Of a DNA stretch of 64,000 nucleotides, positions 1-9,136 are shown piece by piece. Origin of the DNA: Saprospiraceae bacterium (lineage in GTDB: Bacteria > Bacteroidota > Bacteroidia > Chitinophagales > Saprospiraceae); NCBI GenBank assembly GCA_013001595.1, contig JABDMH010000127.1, forward strand, positions 1-64,000, read 5' to 3'. The translations under genes and the position numbers were made by a program. Position 1 is the first letter of the stretch. Every line of letters starts with the position of its first letter. A model generated the notes under the pieces. That model searched no databases, was not told the DNA's origin, and saw only the letters and a list, made by a program, of their open reading frames with translations.

Positions 1-11
1 TTCCTTTTTTA

Positions 12-165
12 TTACTTGAGATTAAAGATCCAGCCGAACTCAAAATGATCCTTTGGAAGGTGTAACCACCATTTAATTTTGCCATTCCACCAGTAGGCCA
101 CGCGACCGTTTTAGTCGGCAGGCGGATGATGTCAAGACCTTCTAGAGGGTGAGGCGGAAGAGGTA
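12..165 (-). pseudogene. Possible 3' remnant of a minus-strand gene at the window edge
   Basis: On the minus strand the last 30 codons before a TAA at 12-14 read like a real aromatic-rich protein C-terminus (for example YWWNGKIKWW, then FEFGWIFNLK). The coherent upstream text (HPLEGLDIIRLPTKT) lies in another frame, and the switch falls near the short A-run around position 106-109. This suggests a one-base frameshift in a decayed gene. No start codon is visible and I do not recognise the family. It could also be chance. Confidence 0.25.
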
Positions 166-195
166 TTATGGTAGTTAATCCTCTTCAACTTTCTT

Positions 196-203
196 TACCT
201 TTG
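196..203 (+). promoter_or_regulatory. Bacteroidota -7 element of queD
   Basis: TACCTTTG is a full match to the TAnnTTTG -7 consensus of Bacteroidota promoters and ends five bases before the queD ATG. Transcription would start at or within a base or two of the start codon, implying a leaderless or near-leaderless mRNA. No good -33 TTTG is seen 18-20 bases upstream. Confidence 0.5.
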
Positions 204-208
204 CATCC

Positions 209-571
209 ATGAAAATTTTCAAGAAATTCACGTTTGATTCTGCGCATTTCCTACCTATGGTACCTGATGGACATAAGTGCAAGGAAACGCATGGTCATAC
301 CTATCAGATGACCGCTGTATTTGAAGGAAAATTGGATGAAGAATTGGAGTGGGTCATTGATTTTGCAGAAATAAAGGGCGTTATCAATCCGATTATCGAT
401 CGGATCGACCATAAACTATTGAATGACATCGAAGGGCTGCAGAATCCGACCTGTGAGGTGATTGCCATCTGGCTTTGGAACCAGATTAAACCAGAGATCC
501 ACATGTTGTGTCAGATTCAATTGAATGAGACGCCCACATCTGGAGTGATTTATGAGGGCCCAATTACCTAA
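209..571 (+). CDS. queD: 6-carboxy-5,6,7,8-tetrahydropterin synthase
   Basis: QueD converts 7,8-dihydroneopterin triphosphate to 6-carboxytetrahydropterin in queuosine (preQ0) biosynthesis in the cytoplasm. The 120-residue length is normal for the family. The zinc ligands are His13 (DSAHFL), His28 and His30 (THGH), the catalytic Cys24 sits in HKCKETHGH, and Asp67-His68 (RIDHKLLND) complete the relay. The late Glu in the ETPTSG segment would bind the pterin. Cys at position 24 together with the short length favours QueD over a eukaryotic-type PTPS. It stands alone, with no other queuosine gene nearby. Confidence 0.95.
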   Translation: MKIFKKFTFDSAHFLPMVPDGHKCKETHGHTYQMTAVFEGKLDEELEWVIDFAEIKGVINPIIDRIDHKLLNDIEGLQNPTCEVIAIWLWNQIKPEIHMLCQIQLNETPTSGVIYEGPIT

Positions 572-881
572 GAAGTGGCTGGTAAGGAGTTAGGCCCGAT
601 TCCAGGATCCGTTCCAATATATTCATGTGATTATGTAGCCGTAGCTTCTCGCTACTAATTGAGCGAGATTACGTTCACGTCAAGAAGCTCCAACTCACTA
701 AGGTACAACGCAGCCAGAGGTGATGAAAAGGCCGGCATAACTGGATAAAAAGTTTCGAGATAATTACATCAAGTCAAGTGTCGTATTTCAACAGCCTCCC
801 AATTGCATTGGACTTCTAATTCAGGCTACTTTAGACCGTTTTTCGTTTTCCTCCATCCGCTTTTTTACTACCTTACTGTTT
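572..881. other. Intergenic, no feature recognised
   Basis: About 310 bases between queD and lutA. No coding text, strong hairpin or tRNA-like element was found, apart from a TACCTTAC box just before the lutA ATG that resembles a -7 element. Confidence 0.5.
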
Positions 882-1643
882 ATGAAAGTGGGTCTATTTA
901 TCCCTTGTTATGTCGACCAATTTTACCCGCAGGTTGGTGTGGCTACCCTCCGACTGCTCGAGTCTGTGGGTTGTGAAGTGGAGTTTCCTATGCAACAAAC
1001 TTGCTGCGGACAGCCATTGGCCAATTCGGGCATGGAGCAGGAGGCAATTCCGATCTACCAACATTTTGTCGAGACTTTTCAGGCATATGAATACGTAGTC
1101 GCCCCATCATCAAGCTGCGTGTATCACGTTAACCATCACTATGATGTAATGCCGCAGAATGAGACGGTCAAGGATGTACGCAACAAAACCTTGGATGTAT
1201 GCGCCTTCCTGGTGGATGTGTTGCAGATAAAAGATCTTACTGCTTCCTTTCCTTATAAGGTTGGGTTACACCAAAGTTGTCATGGCCTGCGTGGTCTCCG
1301 GATGGCAAAATCTTCGGAGTTAAGAACACCATCCTATTCAAAGTGGGAACAGCTACTAAGTATGGTGAGCGATATTGAATTGATCACTCTAGACCGTCCC
1401 GATGAATGTTGTGGCTTTGGAGGTACTTTTTCCATTTTTGAAGCAGCTGTTTCCACCAAGATGGGCACCGATAAAATCAATGATCATCAGCGAAATGGTG
1501 CCCAATACATCACTTCCGGAGATATGAGCTGTCTCATGCATATGGATGGACTCTTGAAACGGACAAAATCGAAAACGAAGGTGATCCATATGGTGGAGAT
1601 ATTGGCTGGACATCTTGTATCAAAAGAAGAAATGCTCACATGA
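882..1643 (+). CDS. lutA: Lactate utilisation protein LutA, CCG-domain Fe-S protein
   Basis: LutA is one of three subunits (LutABC/LldEFG) of an iron-sulfur L-lactate dehydrogenase that passes electrons from lactate oxidation to the membrane chain. The 253-residue protein has two cysteine-rich CCG modules: QQTCCGQPLANSG near residue 40 and DECCGFGGTFS near residue 177, with supporting cysteines in PSSSCVYH and LHQSCHGLR. The start is supported by an upstream TACCTTAC box five bases before the ATG and by the typical MKVGLFIPCYVDQFYP opening. Its stop overlaps the lutB start by four bases (ATGA), indicating translational coupling. Confidence 0.93.
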   Translation: MKVGLFIPCYVDQFYPQVGVATLRLLESVGCEVEFPMQQTCCGQPLANSGMEQEAIPIYQHFVETFQAYEYVVAPSSSCVYHVNHHYDVMPQNETVKDVRNKTLDVCAFLVDVLQIKDLTASFPYKVGLHQSCHGLRGLRMAKSSELRTPSYSKWEQLLSMVSDIELITLDRPDECCGFGGTFSIFEAAVSTKMGTDKINDHQRNGAQYITSGDMSCLMHMDGLLKRTKSKTKVIHMVEILAGHLVSKEEMLT

Positions 1644-3028
1644 ATAATCATCAGCGCAGCATTGACCATGCTGGAAAAGCAGCAAAATTCATTGCCGATT
1701 TAGAGCGCACAGATTGGCACAATGAAGCCATAAGCTTCCTGCGTACGAAGCGTGATGCCGGTACAGCAGATCTGGAAGAATGGGAAGAGCTACGTAATCT
1801 AGCATCTCAGGTCAAGGACAATGTACTTTCCAATCTCGACAGCTATCTGCTTCAGTTTGAAGAAAAGGCCACGGCCAATGGAGTAAAAGTACACTGGGCG
1901 AAAGATGGAGATGATCACAATCGGATTGTAGGTGAAATTCTAACCAGGCATAAGGTAGCGTCCCTTGTGAAAAGCAAGTCTATGCTAACGGAAGAATGTC
2001 ATCTCAATCAATACTTGGAGACGCAAGGGATAGAAGTGATAGATACAGACTTAGGTGAACGCATCATCCAGATGCGAAATGAGGCTCCCAGCCATATTGT
2101 AGCTCCAGCCATTCACATTAGAAAAGAGGAAGTTGGAGCACTTTTTCATGAAAAGCTTCATACGGAGGCTGGCGCATCCGATCCTAAATATCTGACCGAA
2201 GCCGCCAGACAACACCTAAGAACCAAGTTTTTGGCTGCAGATGCTGCCTTAACGGGCGTTAATTTTGCCATAGCCGAAACCGGCGGAGTCGTTGTCTGCA
2301 CCAATGAAGGCAATGCAGACATGGGTGTACACATGTGCCCGGTTCAGATTCATAGTATGGGCATCGAAAAGATCGTACCGCAATCCCGACATCTTGGCAT
2401 TTTCACCAGACTGCTGGCTCGCAGTGCTACCGGGCAACCAATAACCATTTACACTTCGCATTATCAAAAGCCTAAGACGGATGGTGAAATGCACATCATC
2501 ATTGTAGACAATGGCCGGAGCATCCATCTTGGCAAGGAGAAATTTCGCAACGCCCTGAAGTGCATTCGCTGTGGAGCTTGCATGAACAGTTGTCCTGTCT
2601 ATCGCCGCAGCGGAGGGTATAGCTATGGCAGTACCGTCCCAGGGCCGATCGGTTCCATCCTTACCCCCGGTTTTGATCTGGAGAAATTTAAGAACCTGCC
2701 CTTCGCTTCTTCGCTCTGCGGTGCCTGTTCAGATGTATGTCCAGTCAAAATCGACATTCACGAACAGCTGTACGCGTGGCGTCAAATAGTTTATCAGGAA
2801 GGTGCCTTGCCAAAGTCAAAATCAATGCCACTAACAATCGCAGGCAAGGTATTGGCCAGACCTAAACTCTATGATGCCTTGGGGAAAATAATGCGCTCCG
2901 CACTGAAGTGGATGCCTAAATTCCTTACTCATAATCGATTCAATGCTTGGACGACGGGAAGGGATTTGCCCACCCCGCCCAAACAAAGCTTCAAAGCATG
3001 GTACGCAGATAATCGTAAGAAAAATTAA
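1640..3028 (+). CDS. lutB: Lactate utilisation protein LutB, Fe-S subunit
   Basis: LutB is the largest subunit of the LutABC lactate oxidation complex. The N-terminal two thirds is the LUD domain (residues about 60-300, with AIAETGGVVVCTNEGN as its best-conserved stretch). It is followed by a ferredoxin-like region with CIRCGACMNSCPVYR and CGACSDVCPVKIDI, which together bind two [4Fe-4S] clusters. The 462-residue length is normal. It overlaps lutA by four bases and lies five bases before lutC, so all three genes form one operon. Confidence 0.94.
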   Translation: MNNHQRSIDHAGKAAKFIADLERTDWHNEAISFLRTKRDAGTADLEEWEELRNLASQVKDNVLSNLDSYLLQFEEKATANGVKVHWAKDGDDHNRIVGEILTRHKVASLVKSKSMLTEECHLNQYLETQGIEVIDTDLGERIIQMRNEAPSHIVAPAIHIRKEEVGALFHEKLHTEAGASDPKYLTEAARQHLRTKFLAADAALTGVNFAIAETGGVVVCTNEGNADMGVHMCPVQIHSMGIEKIVPQSRHLGIFTRLLARSATGQPITIYTSHYQKPKTDGEMHIIIVDNGRSIHLGKEKFRNALKCIRCGACMNSCPVYRRSGGYSYGSTVPGPIGSILTPGFDLEKFKNLPFASSLCGACSDVCPVKIDIHEQLYAWRQIVYQEGALPKSKSMPLTIAGKVLARPKLYDALGKIMRSALKWMPKFLTHNRFNAWTTGRDLPTPPKQSFKAWYADNRKKN

Positions 3029-3033
3029 ATCCC

Positions 3034-3612
3034 ATGTCTAAAGAAAGTATCCTGCAGGCCATCAGGAACAATAAACCGGAAGGCATCAAACTACCCGATC
3101 TACCCATTTCTCCACCAAAGAATGAAAACCTTCTTGCTACTTTTCAAGCCAATGCACAGACTTCAAAAAGTAGGGTCGTCCTCATGACGTCCATTCCTGA
3201 TCTACCTCAATGGATACAGGAAAACTATGCAAACTGCAATCAGATCACTTCCACCTGGTCTGAGTATAGTGGTAATGTGCGCCTGGATCAAGTCGAAGAT
3301 CCCAACGCCCTATCTACGCTTGATCTGGCAATCGTGGAATCACCGTTGGGTGTCGCTGAAAACGGTGCAGTATGGATCAGCGATCGAGAAGTACCACAAC
3401 GCATCCTACCATTTATCACTCAGCATCTGATCGTGGTGCTGGACCGGCAGCATATCGTAGAAAATATGCATGCAGCGTACGACAGCCTTGACTTAGCTGG
3501 TATCGGTTTTGGCGTCTTCATCGCCGGCCCTTCAAAGACGGCAGATATTGAACAATCGCTGGTAGTAGGCGCACAGGGTTCTCGCAGTCATACGGTATTG
3601 ATAACGGGGTAA
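3034..3612 (+). CDS. lutC: Lactate utilisation protein LutC
   Basis: LutC is the small LUD-domain subunit of the LutABC complex. The protein is 192 residues long. The conserved LUD segment VESPLGVAENGAVWISD (near residue 110) and the C-terminal FIAGPSKTADIEQSLVVGAQG are both present; the second is a family signature. It is the last gene of the lutABC operon. No lactate permease or GntR/LysR-type regulator is adjacent, so how the operon responds to lactate is not shown by this window. Confidence 0.93.
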   Translation: MSKESILQAIRNNKPEGIKLPDLPISPPKNENLLATFQANAQTSKSRVVLMTSIPDLPQWIQENYANCNQITSTWSEYSGNVRLDQVEDPNALSTLDLAIVESPLGVAENGAVWISDREVPQRILPFITQHLIVVLDRQHIVENMHAAYDSLDLAGIGFGVFIAGPSKTADIEQSLVVGAQGSRSHTVLITG

Positions 3613-3712
3613 GTGTAAGCGTATGCGCCACATGGTCATGTCACCACCTCCATCCCTATTCCTTGGCTTGGCAGTGGACACACTTATCTTGGTGTTTTCA
3701 CCAAGCACACAT

Positions 3713-3751
3713 TGCAAAAAAAACGAGTCGTACAGTGACTGTACGACTCGT
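3713..3751 (-). terminator. Intrinsic terminator, minus strand
   Basis: A perfect 14-bp inverted repeat (3723-3736 and 3738-3751, one-base centre) is flanked on the left by a run of A. Read on the minus strand this is a long GC-containing stem followed by a T run. It fits termination of the terC-apbE-exonuclease-mbnP operon transcribed leftwards, although it lies about 215 bases beyond the last stop. On the plus strand no T run follows. A smaller hairpin (3688-3705) lies just beyond it. Confidence 0.8.
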
Positions 3752-3966
3752 CTAACAAATTATAATCCCATGAACATATCCAAAAACAAATGTTTCTTCG
3801 AATTGCCGGCTTTCTAGCAACCCTCTGACACTAACAAATATGTGAACAATTGTAATATGAAACAAGTACAAAAAATCACACTTGTTACAGAAATATATAC
3901 ACACGGCGTGATATACTCATCTGTTTTACAGGTATTTACTTTATATGATTGAATACAATTGCGTGC

Positions 3967-4797
3967 CTACTCTATAATGGAAATGGATCTGGGAATCTGC
4001 GATCCAATGATTTCACCCACCTCAATTGAATCTACGGAAAGAAGATCTACCTGATCAAACCATTCCTTATAGTCTACACTAATCGGTATGCTTAGGTCAC
4101 TGCCGCGAAGCTTGGTGGATGCTAAAGACAGTTGAACGGAATATCGGTCTTGAGCAATTGCATGAAAAATCCTGGACTTCATCTCCACGGTGTCGGTGAT
4201 CAGCTCCACCTTATAGCTCAGATAAGCACCCACATCTGCATCGAACAGGGTATTTGATGAAGTGTCTAGCGCATGGCCTGAAGACAACTGGGCCAAGTCG
4301 ACCTCATCGATTCCCAAGGGTGGTCCAATATCTAAAGTCAGCGAATCAAAGGTACCTGCAGCCGTAAAGTCTCCTATGCGATATTGAAATGAATTGGGTG
4401 AAATCATGGTCGCATCATCAACAAGATTTTCACCGGTACCGGTACTCACTGCTTCCAGTCGATTATTGACAGTATGCCACGCTTGTTCGAACACTCGTAT
4501 ACTGGATATATAAAAATCAATATTGCTGATTAGGTAGAGCTGTCCCAGTTCATTTTCGTAGGGCGTATTCAGTGCCACATTCTCGGTGCCATGGAGATGA
4601 TTGATATTGATGATCATGTCAGGATAAGTGCAGCAGCATACGTCATCTATTCCAGGGGCATCCCCACAGCAATCTTCATCTGCATCGATGCTAAAATTAT
4701 TGGCGTCCACATCCAGACAACCAGATTTGTCCTGATAGCATGACATCAACAAACATGCACAGAGTGCAAGATGTATGTCATACCTTCTTCTGTACAT
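3967..4797 (-). CDS. MbnP-like copper-associated lipoprotein
   Basis: This 276-residue exported lipoprotein (lipobox LLMSC near residue 20) has a short Cys/Asp-rich leader and then the MbnP-type core. Family signs are the opening IININHLHG, the LGQLYLISNIDFYISSI segment and the closing IEVGEIIGSQIPRSISIIE. MbnP-family proteins are periplasmic and linked to copper handling, often beside a di-haem peroxidase MbnH; no MbnH is present here. It is the last gene of a leftward operon and overlaps the exonuclease gene by 20 bases. A substrate role in copper is family knowledge, not shown by this sequence. Confidence 0.7.
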   Translation of the reverse strand: MYRRRYDIHLALCACLLMSCYQDKSGCLDVDANNFSIDADEDCCGDAPGIDDVCCCTYPDMIININHLHGTENVALNTPYENELGQLYLISNIDFYISSIRVFEQAWHTVNNRLEAVSTGTGENLVDDATMISPNSFQYRIGDFTAAGTFDSLTLDIGPPLGIDEVDLAQLSSGHALDTSSNTLFDADVGAYLSYKVELITDTVEMKSRIFHAIAQDRYSVQLSLASTKLRGSDLSIPISVDYKEWFDQVDLLSVDSIEVGEIIGSQIPRSISIIE

Positions 4798-5602
4798 CTG
4801 ATTCCAGTTCTTTCATTATTTCTCGCATGATGTTCTTGACCTGGACAGAAAACTCTTTATTCAAGATCCAATGATAATAATCGCGATCTTGGGATAGGAC
4901 TTCTTTAACACGTTTGCCCTGGTATCTTCCGAAATTAAAAATGACCTCTCCCTGCCGATCGAGCTTAAGTCGCTGGGTCACATCGAGCATCCTTGGATCA
5001 TTGGTAAAATCATGCAGTGCTTGGATATCATTTCTTACCGGTTGCTCTAGAAGTCCATTGTCATCATGTAAGTCTTGGCCTGCATATCGGTCCAACTGAC
5101 CTTTTAGTACCGCCACAGTAGCATCCACATCTGCCATGGCATCATGGGCATTTTCCATGGCTTGTCCACAATAAAAGCGATGGGCTGCCTTTAGTGTTCG
5201 CGGCTCCATGCGGTAAAAGATCCTCTGCACATCGATTGTGCGCCTTCCTTTTAGGGAAAAGGCGATACCTACCCTTTCAAATTCCTCCATCAACATGGGT
5301 ACATCAAATCGATTACTGTTGTAGCCAGCCAAGTCTGCATCGGCAATGAAGGAGTAGATCTCTTGTGCCACCTGACCAAAAGTGGGCTTATTCCGCAGAT
5401 GATCTGGATTGATTCCTGTTATTTCCATAGCTTCTTGGGAAATGGGAATTCCGGGATTGATCAACTGCATGTAAGAGGTGGGCTCCTTACCATCGGCATG
5501 AAATTTCTTGATCGCTATCTGAATGATGCGGTCTCTAAGCACATGCAATCCAGTAGCTTCTATATCAAAAAAGCACAAGTCTCGCTCTATTTCAAAATCC
5601 AT
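4778..5602 (-). CDS. DEDDh 3'-5' exonuclease, ExoX-like
   Basis: The N-terminal about 180 residues form a DnaQ-type exonuclease domain. Exo I is FFDIEATGL (Asp13, Glu15), Exo II lies in GYNSNRFDVPML and Exo III in AHDAMADVDAT, giving the DEDDh set. The C-terminal part ends in FNFGRYQGKRVKEV, the short C-terminal domain seen in ExoX-type nucleases. It probably trims DNA 3' ends in repair, or RNA; the substrate cannot be told. It lies one base after apbE and overlaps the MbnP-like gene downstream, so it is co-transcribed with genes of unrelated function. Confidence 0.88.
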   Translation of the reverse strand: MDFEIERDLCFFDIEATGLHVLRDRIIQIAIKKFHADGKEPTSYMQLINPGIPISQEAMEITGINPDHLRNKPTFGQVAQEIYSFIADADLAGYNSNRFDVPMLMEEFERVGIAFSLKGRRTIDVQRIFYRMEPRTLKAAHRFYCGQAMENAHDAMADVDATVAVLKGQLDRYAGQDLHDDNGLLEQPVRNDIQALHDFTNDPRMLDVTQRLKLDRQGEVIFNFGRYQGKRVKEVLSQDRDYYHWILNKEFSVQVKNIMREIMKELESDVQKKV

Positions 5603-5603
5603 A

Positions 5604-6668
5604 CTATCTCTTTCTTGTGGTTACGTAAGGTCGCAAACCGGGTGTGATAAAATGTTGAATGGAACCACCTTCATCAATGTATATAAATAGCGCCTCCAAT
5701 GCCGGCTCCAAAGTAATCATCTTTAACGCATCTGCAAATCCCATCGCCATGCATGCCGTGGCAAATCCATCTGCGATGGCACAACTGTCAGCAACGATGC
5801 TCGTACTCAGCAGGTCATTGCGCTCAAAGTATCCTGTTTTTGGATTCATGGTATGGCTGATGGTATTACCATCGGATTGATAATAATTGCGATAATTGCC
5901 GGAAGTAGCTACTGACTTGTTGTCTAGGCTAAGTATGAATGAATAGGCTTGACCAATGTCCAGTGCATCTGGGTCCTCGATTCCAATACGCCAAACTTCG
6001 CCATCGGCATTGATACCTTTAGCCTTTGCTTCGCCCCCAACATCGATCAAATAATGCTCGATGCCATAAGAATCCTCTAAGAATTGACCCACCTCATCAA
6101 TGGCATAGCCCTTGGCTGAGGCACTGAAATCGAGCTCAACCTGGGGGAGACTTTTCTGGAGCCGTTGAGGCTCACTGGAGATCCATTCGACTTTTGTCAA
6201 TCCAACCCATGTCATGATGCTATCAATAGCTTGCCTCTCTTCCGGAGACCTAACCGTGCGTGGTTCATATCCAAATCCCCAAAAATTAACCAAAGGCATA
6301 ACTGTAGGATCAAAAAATCCATCAGTCCGCCTGAATAGATCAAAGCTGATGGACACATTGTCAAAGAACACATCAATGATGTAAACATCGTCAATATCCG
6401 CTACGGAAATGCCAAGCGCAGCATGATTGAATCTACTTACAACTGATTCAGGCACATAAGTAGACACCGCAAGATTAATCTGATCAAATAGACTATCAAT
6501 ATCTCTCTGTCCAGGTGACGCAGATTCTGTCGCTTGAAAGGTAATCCGGTAGTAGGTACCCATCGTCTCTCCCGTAGTCGTTTGGTAGAGAGCCCCATCA
6601 TTTTTTTCACCGGCTTGACATCCGGCACCAATGGCCATAAGCCAAATGCATACATAGACTATTCGCAT
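5604..6668 (-). CDS. apbE: FAD:protein FMN transferase, lipoprotein
   Basis: ApbE attaches FMN to Ser/Thr of redox proteins such as NqrB/C and RnfG on the outer face of the inner membrane. The 354-residue protein has a lipobox (AIGAGC) and the family motifs in order: GTYYRITF, LDFSASAKGYAIDEVG, YLIDVGGEAKAKG, SVATSGNYRNYY, SHTMNPKTGY and the metal-binding IADGFATACMAMG. It follows terC by three bases and precedes the exonuclease by one base. No NQR or RNF genes are in the window, so its target must be elsewhere. Confidence 0.93.
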   Translation of the reverse strand: MRIVYVCIWLMAIGAGCQAGEKNDGALYQTTTGETMGTYYRITFQATESASPGQRDIDSLFDQINLAVSTYVPESVVSRFNHAALGISVADIDDVYIIDVFFDNVSISFDLFRRTDGFFDPTVMPLVNFWGFGYEPRTVRSPEERQAIDSIMTWVGLTKVEWISSEPQRLQKSLPQVELDFSASAKGYAIDEVGQFLEDSYGIEHYLIDVGGEAKAKGINADGEVWRIGIEDPDALDIGQAYSFILSLDNKSVATSGNYRNYYQSDGNTISHTMNPKTGYFERNDLLSTSIVADSCAIADGFATACMAMGFADALKMITLEPALEALFIYIDEGGSIQHFITPGLRPYVTTRKR

Positions 6669-6671
6669 GGC

Positions 6672-7517
6672 TCAATTTGAAATTACACCTTCACGAACTG
6701 CTTCTTCTTTTATCCCGTGCAATTGCACTGGCTTACGTTTCTTACGTAAACGAATATTTAGAAACTCAACAGTCAATGAAAAAGCAATGGCAAAGTAAAG
6801 ATATCCTTTGGGGACACTACCGATTTCAGCATCCAATAATTTCACATGAGCCAAATGGGCTCCTTCTGCTATGAGCATAAACCCAATCAAAATTAGGAAA
6901 GACAGGCCCAACATTTGAATGGTGGGATGGCGATTTACAAATCTACCTACTGGTACCGCAAAGAGCATCATAATTAAGACCGATACCACCACTGCAATCA
7001 CCATTAGGACCAGCGCACCTTTTAGTCCATTGGTCATCCCTACTGCGGTCAAAATGCTATCAAAGGAAAAAACTATGTTTATAATCGTGATCTGTATGAT
7101 CACATTGGTCAGGCTTGCGCCACCAGCCTTGGTCTCAGCGGCATGTGATTCTTCCCCTTCCAGTTTGTGATGAATCTCAGTAGTACTCTTATACAATAGG
7201 AATATACCCCCAGCTAGGAGGATCAAGCTCTGACCACTAAAAGCGCCTGAGATAAAGCTATTGTGCACGTCAAACCATGCATCCTCCATAGCAATCAGCC
7301 AGGATATGCCAAATAATAAAAAGATGCGCAAGGCCATGGCCAGGATTAGGCCGATATTTGTTGCTTTCTTCTGCTCTTCAGGTGGTAACTTTCCTGCGCT
7401 AATAGAAATGAAAATAATGTTGTCGACTCCAAGCACAATTTCCAAAAACGTTAGGGTAAGCAGGCTGATCCAGATTTCGACAGAGGCAAAATCCGGTAGG
7501 ATCATGGCAGTTAGCAT
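6672..7517 (-). CDS. TerC family integral membrane protein
   Basis: A TerC-type membrane protein, a family linked to Mn2+ efflux during metalation of exported proteins and to tellurite resistance. The 281-residue protein has about seven hydrophobic segments. The conserved acidic intramembrane motifs are FLEIVLGVDNIIFIS near the N-terminus and IINIVFSFDSILTAVG in the middle, with FSLTVEFLNI near the end. It is the first gene of the leftward operon. An ATG four codons in (7505) is an equally possible start. Adjacency to apbE and a copper-type lipoprotein fits a role in metal supply to exported proteins, but that is inference. Confidence 0.88.
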   Translation of the reverse strand: MLTAMILPDFASVEIWISLLTLTFLEIVLGVDNIIFISISAGKLPPEEQKKATNIGLILAMALRIFLLFGISWLIAMEDAWFDVHNSFISGAFSGQSLILLAGGIFLLYKSTTEIHHKLEGEESHAAETKAGGASLTNVIIQITIINIVFSFDSILTAVGMTNGLKGALVLMVIAVVVSVLIMMLFAVPVGRFVNRHPTIQMLGLSFLILIGFMLIAEGAHLAHVKLLDAEIGSVPKGYLYFAIAFSLTVEFLNIRLRKKRKPVQLHGIKEEAVREGVISN

Positions 7518-7589
7518 TATCTTTAGCGTTTAATTTGATCGCAGAAGGCAGCGATAGAAACGCCAAAATTAATAAATCATCACGCACCG

Positions 7590-8093
7590 ATGAGGCCAAC
7601 ACCAAAATATAGGACACTGACCGTTTCTGAGCTGAAGTCCCTGAAAACAGAATTTGTGCAATTCCTGGCCGCCCACAGCATCACAGCCTACGATTGGCAA
7701 AAGATAAAGTCTACATCTAGGGAGCAAATAGATGGGCTGATCATCCTTTTTAGTGACCAGATACTAGAGAAGGTGCTAAAAGACGTAAAACTGGTCGAAA
7801 AACGGTCTGACAAACGCGTCGAAATGTTCAAAATTCACGCTGAACGCATCACAATGTATGCCTTGGAACTGCAAAATACAGATGCTGGCTCATGGACAAA
7901 TCGTCAACCCATCAATTTTGAAAAGATCTTATCTGGAGAAACACCTGCTCAAATCATTCGCGCTGAAAAGAGGGTGAATAGTTCTCCTGAAAGAGAGGCC
8001 TTTGAACTATTGCAAGATGGAGGAGCCATCTCAAACGACGAAAAATGGTACGAAACCTTACAAAACTTGTATCAAAGTAGACAATCTTCGTAA
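7590..8093 (+). CDS. DUF6495-like conserved protein
   Basis: This 167-residue soluble protein has no signal peptide. Its plan matches a Bacteroidota-only family (recalled as DUF6495): an N-terminal YRTLTVSELKSLKTEFVQFL, then ITAYDWQKIK, a middle region with an acidic/hydrophobic helix (LIILFSDQILEKVLKDV) and a late EREAFELLQDGGAISND segment. The function is unknown. It is divergent from terC and followed by an unrelated secreted protein. The family name is from memory of the pattern and is moderately sure. Confidence 0.7.
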   Translation: MRPTPKYRTLTVSELKSLKTEFVQFLAAHSITAYDWQKIKSTSREQIDGLIILFSDQILEKVLKDVKLVEKRSDKRVEMFKIHAERITMYALELQNTDAGSWTNRQPINFEKILSGETPAQIIRAEKRVNSSPEREAFELLQDGGAISNDEKWYETLQNLYQSRQSS

Positions 8094-8152
8094 TCTGTAC
8101 GTTTAGACCTTTGTCAACTGGTACAAATTTACCTCAACTTAAAATCTTGACT

Positions 8153-9136
8153 ATGAAAAATGTATACCTATTTATCATCCTTTGTCTGGCCACGACGACG
8201 CAGGCTCAATCGATGAAGAAATATGTGCTGGTAGAACACTTTACCAATACCAGGTGTCCACTCTGTGTCTCAGGCAATAAGACCATCTACGCAGCCATCA
8301 ATAGTTATGAAGACAATGTCCATCATATCTCCATTCACCCATCAGTGCCATATGAAAACTGTGCCCTATTCCAGTACAACACGCTAGATAATGGTGCTCG
8401 ACAAGCTTATTACGACATTAACTATACGCCACAGTCTTTTGTAGATGGTGAGTTTGTTAGCAATCGAGTACTTGCTCAGAATCTAGAAACTAAGATCTTG
8501 GAAAAAGCTGGCCTTCAAATAATCGTATCGGAGGGAGAAGGTGCTGACCGCAACATTGATGTAACCATATCATCTGAAATTGACTATCCCTCTGGCAACT
8601 ATAAATTATTCGTTGCACTACTAGAGCGCGACTTGGAATACGATGCACCTAATGGTGAGGCAGTACATCACGATGTGCTCAGAGACTTTCTGACTGCACC
8701 GGATGGTGATGACATCAATCTTCCAGCTGCTGGGGAAAATATGACCCTGCAGTTTCAAGTACAGATTCCTAGTGATGTAGCCATTGCAGAAGCATATACC
8801 CTAGCATATATACAAAATGCAGATGACAAGGAGGTCTTAAACTCAGGAACGGCAGCGGACGGCACTACCTCGAGAAATAGAAATCTAACGCAAGCAGCTG
8901 GATTGACGGTTTCACCCAATCCGGTACAAAGTACCATGCAAGTCTCGGTGTCAAATGAACATGTGATTAAACGGTACGAAATCCTGAATGCAGCGGGTCA
9001 ACAACTGAGATCTGTGCCACTATCCGGTATACTTACACAGATGGATGTTTCGGTAGATGATCTTCCTCAAGGTACCTACGTGATCAGACTTGAACTTGCT
9101 GAAGGCTTTGCTTCCCAGTCGTTCGTGAAGAACTAG
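8153..9136 (+). CDS. Omp28-like secreted protein with T9SS sorting domain
   Basis: The start is placed at the ATG giving a clean signal peptide (MKNVYLFIILCLATTTQAQS); the frame is open 42 bases further upstream. The mature part opens with VLVEHFTNTRCPLCVSGN, a thioredoxin-like CxxC segment typical of Omp28-related outer-membrane proteins, and contains a DINYTPQSFVDG segment like the cis-Pro loop. The last about 75 residues (LTVSPNPVQ through QGTYVIRLEL) are a type A T9SS C-terminal sorting domain. It is therefore expected to be secreted and attached to the cell surface, possibly as a disulfide-active protein. Confidence 0.8.
   Translation: MKNVYLFIILCLATTTQAQSMKKYVLVEHFTNTRCPLCVSGNKTIYAAINSYEDNVHHISIHPSVPYENCALFQYNTLDNGARQAYYDINYTPQSFVDGEFVSNRVLAQNLETKILEKAGLQIIVSEGEGADRNIDVTISSEIDYPSGNYKLFVALLERDLEYDAPNGEAVHHDVLRDFLTAPDGDDINLPAAGENMTLQFQVQIPSDVAIAEAYTLAYIQNADDKEVLNSGTAADGTTSRNRNLTQAAGLTVSPNPVQSTMQVSVSNEHVIKRYEILNAAGQQLRSVPLSGILTQMDVSVDDLPQGTYVIRLELAEGFASQSFVKN

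Noticed and set aside
1-208. Riboswitch (preQ1) upstream of queD
   Set aside because: No preQ1 aptamer pseudoknot pattern was found and the -7 box touches the ATG, leaving no leader.
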